From: Pararhodobacter zhoushanensis
Lineage (GTDB): Bacteria > Pseudomonadota > Alphaproteobacteria > Rhodobacterales > Rhodobacteraceae
Reading direction: 5' to 3'
Assembly: GCF_025949695.1 (NCBI RefSeq)
Contig: NZ_JAPDFL010000001.1
Coordinates: forward strand, 767,001 to 831,000
DNA: 64,000 bases
The notes under the pieces were generated by a model, which saw nothing but the letters and a program-made list of their open reading frames with translations, did no database searches and was not told the DNA's origin. Positions 62,408 through 64,000 of the stretch are shown here, one piece after another (position 1 is the first letter of the stretch; every line of letters starts with the position of its first letter). Both the position numbers and the translations under genes were made by a program.

Positions 62408-63391
62408 TCAAGGGGCTGGCAGGTCCAGATCGACCCAGACGATGGCGTGGGTCGCGTCGGGCGTGGGCCAGACAAGGCCGCTGTCGCGCCGGCGCAGCAC
62501 TGCCGAGGGCAGCACATAATCGACGCGCAGCGCGCCGGGGCCGTCCGGCCAGTGGGCAGTAGGCTGGCCGCTGAGCGGGTCTTGCAGCCGGGGATGGGCG
62601 AGGAGGGCGGCGATGTCGCCGCGCTCTCCGGCGCCGGCGGCCGGGTCGAGGTTGGCGTCGCCGAGCAGGACGAACGGTTCGGGGACTGGGCTCAGGCCGC
62701 CATCGAGCCGCCAGCGCCAGAAGGCGGTCTCGTCCGCGTTGCGCCAGTGGTTGCGCTGGTGCGGGCCGCCGAAGACAGGGGGGCCGGCGTGCCAGGCGAG
62801 CAGGGTGAGGGGGCCTTGGGGCGTGTCGAGGGTGACATCCCACAAGCCGGTCGAGGCGAGGCGCTGGAGGGCGAAGGCCTGAGCGGAGGGGAAGGGCTGG
62901 CCACCGACATGCGGGTAGCGGCTGGCGGGCAGGTCGCGCCAGAGGAAGGCGCTGTGATCTGTGGCGGTGACGATCGGATGGCGGGAGAGCAGGGCCATGC
63001 CGCCTGCGCCCGCGAAGCGTCCCCAGCCCTGGGCATCGTCGGCCTCGCCCCTGCGCCCGTCGCCGTCGAGATCGAGGCCGGTGGCGAGGCCGGTATTCGG
63101 GCGCGGCGCGTAGTGGTGGAGGAGAGGCAGGCCTGCGTCGCTCAGGAGGGTGGCGAAGGCGGACACTGCCAGCAGGTCGCGGTCATGGTCGACATCGAGG
63201 AGCAGCACCGCGTCGGGGTTCAGGGCGACCAGCGCGTCGCGGGCGGCGAGGATATCGGGCTCTGTCCGACGGATGTCTCGCAGCAAGAGACCGGGGCCAT
63301 CGCGGCTCAGGCCGGTGTGGTACACCGCAAGCCGGATCGGTTGCGCAAGCAGGGGGCAGGCGAGCAGGGCTGCGAGCAGCCACGCGATCAG
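62408..63391 (-). CDS. Exported endonuclease/exonuclease/phosphatase-family protein
   Basis: About 327 residues, EEP fold. NPDAVLLLDVDHDRDLLAVS and VLLGDANLDPAAGAGERGD give the metal-binding Asp/Asn motifs, WRLDGGLSPVPEPFV precedes the latter, and the fold ends with RVDYVLPSAVL and ATHAIVWVDL (DYVLPS...H). A signal-like IAWLLAALLACPLLAQP begins the protein. The start is uncertain: there is no in-frame ATG, TTG or GTG near the signal. CTG at 63391 overlaps the upstream TGA in the manner of ATGA; GTG at 63526 would add 45 residues inside the upstream gene. It probably acts outside the cytoplasm; substrate unknown. Confidence 0.8.
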   Translation of the reverse strand: MIAWLLAALLACPLLAQPIRLAVYHTGLSRDGPGLLLRDIRRTEPDILAARDALVALNPDAVLLLDVDHDRDLLAVSAFATLLSDAGLPLLHHYAPRPNTGLATGLDLDGDGRRGEADDAQGWGRFAGAGGMALLSRHPIVTATDHSAFLWRDLPASRYPHVGGQPFPSAQAFALQRLASTGLWDVTLDTPQGPLTLLAWHAGPPVFGGPHQRNHWRNADETAFWRWRLDGGLSPVPEPFVLLGDANLDPAAGAGERGDIAALLAHPRLQDPLSGQPTAHWPDGPGALRVDYVLPSAVLRRRDSGLVWPTPDATHAIVWVDLDLPAP

Positions 63392-64000
63392 GCCGCTGCG
63401 AAGGCGTTTCCTTCGGAATCGGCGAAGCGACGGCGGCTGGCACGGATCATCTTGGCGACCCGGGCCATGGCGACGCCGCGCATGACCAGACTGGCCGGGA
63501 TATAGGCCCACAGCACGATCCCCCACACGAAGCCCATCGGCGACAGCAGGGTGACCGGGTTGATCAACAGCTCGGACGCGATCACCCCGGCTGGCAGCAA
63601 GAATGGCAGTACAACCCCTAACGCAATGTTAATGCGGGCATGGCGTTGCAGGCGCAGAACCACGTCATTGCCCGCAGTCGGGTCAAAGGTGGGCAGGTTG
63701 ATCCAGACGTTGAACGGGCCCGTGCCCATCGGCCAGGCGTTCAGGCGGATCGCGGTGACAAAGCCCAGAACCGTGGTGATCGCCAGTACCAAGGCCAGCG
63801 CCGCGCCGTCGCGCACCAGATCCAGATGGACGGGCGGTGTCGACTCAGGCAGCGCGGCGATCAGCAGGCGCACCGGGCTGATGCCGAAGTCGAGCAACTG
63901 ACCGCAAAGATTGGCTGCGGACATGGTCAGCCCGCCAAGAAGCCCCGGTTCGACCCCGTTGCGCTGCATCAGCGACAACAGCACGGCAAGGACGGCGATC
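63388..64000 (-). CDS. Hypothetical integral membrane protein (partial, 5' end beyond window)
   Basis: The frame is open to the right edge, so the N-terminus is missing; about 203 residues are visible. Four or five hydrophobic helices can be seen: ALALVLAITTVLGFVTAI, IALGVVLPFLLPAGVIASEL, FVWGIVLWAYIPASLVM and others. The polar stretch WINLPTFDPTAGNDVVLRLQ lies between helices. I do not recognise the family. The tail is basic (KMIRASRRRFADSEG). Its stop overlaps the start region of the exported EEP protein, suggesting one operon. Confidence 0.65.
   Translation of the reverse strand, partial: IAVLAVLLSLMQRNGVEPGLLGGLTMSAANLCGQLLDFGISPVRLLIAALPESTPPVHLDLVRDGAALALVLAITTVLGFVTAIRLNAWPMGTGPFNVWINLPTFDPTAGNDVVLRLQRHARINIALGVVLPFLLPAGVIASELLINPVTLLSPMGFVWGIVLWAYIPASLVMRGVAMARVAKMIRASRRRFADSEGNAFAAA

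Overview
This 64 kb window is GC-rich chromosomal DNA from an alphaproteobacterium, most probably Rhodobacterales (Rhodobacter/Paracoccus/roseobacter type). The support is the aerobic (CobG-type) cobalamin gene set with CobN/CobW/CbtAB, TAXI-TRAP transport, the serB/serC/serA arrangement, a CsgH-type curlin cluster and a recurrent 3'-end motif that I associate with this order. No insertion sequence, prophage, CRISPR array or rRNA was seen. The only tRNA is tRNA-Phe(GAA).

Layout. 1-11.6 kb: an accessory catabolic locus. A peptide/opine-type ABC importer (two paralogous binding proteins, two permeases, two ATPases) is co-oriented with a GMC flavoenzyme and a DUF3237 protein, divergent from a group-A FAD monooxygenase, and has its own regulator made of two fused MarR domains. 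11.6-19.1 kb: a LysR-HTH/TrpD-like fusion protein divergent from a TonB receptor and a complete siderophore ABC importer, with a Fur-like box between them. 19.1-26.8 kb: tRNA-Phe, a DMT transporter, a VOC protein, a HerA-like ATPase and the serine pathway (serB divergent from serC-serA). 26.8-29.8 kb: a formylglycine-generating-enzyme homologue and a small curlin/CsgH cluster without visible secretion genes. 29.8-35.4 kb: IclR regulator, fused TRAP permease and TAXI binding protein, then TetR, darcynin and SDR genes. 35.4-51.7 kb: the cobalamin cluster cobF-cbtA-cbtB-[riboswitch]-DUF1636-cobA-cobB-cobM-cobE-cobL / cobK / cobJ-cobI-cobH-cobG-cobN-cobW-DUF1636-[riboswitch] / cobO. 51.9-64 kb: housekeeping and envelope genes (DUF1643, Tex, UMF1 transporter, MepA, phytase-like esterase, a GTPase pair, L-2-hydroxyglutarate oxidase, DUF2218, an exported phosphatase/nuclease and a truncated membrane protein).

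How the genes work together. The cob genes cover corrin-ring construction from uroporphyrinogen III to cobyrinic acid a,c-diamide, cobalt import and chelation, and adenosylation. Genes for CobS, CobT, CobQ and nucleotide-loop assembly must lie elsewhere. Two cobalamin riboswitches gate cobalt uptake plus cobF, and the cobW-cobN-cobGHIJ operon. cobG carries an apparent one-base frameshift in a C/G-rich run.

The least explained signals are non-coding. (i) A motif reading about GCGTATTTT-nn-GCAAGATGAAAG, usually placed just after a GC-rich hairpin, occurs at least seven times and always points away from a gene's 3' end; at two loci the larger hairpin keeps its pairing while its bases differ. (ii) A family of GTAG-headed palindromes (REP-like) occurs singly or as inverted pairs, one of them in frame inside cobB. 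The fused regulators (double MarR; LysR-HTH with a TrpD-like domain) are the most unusual proteins.
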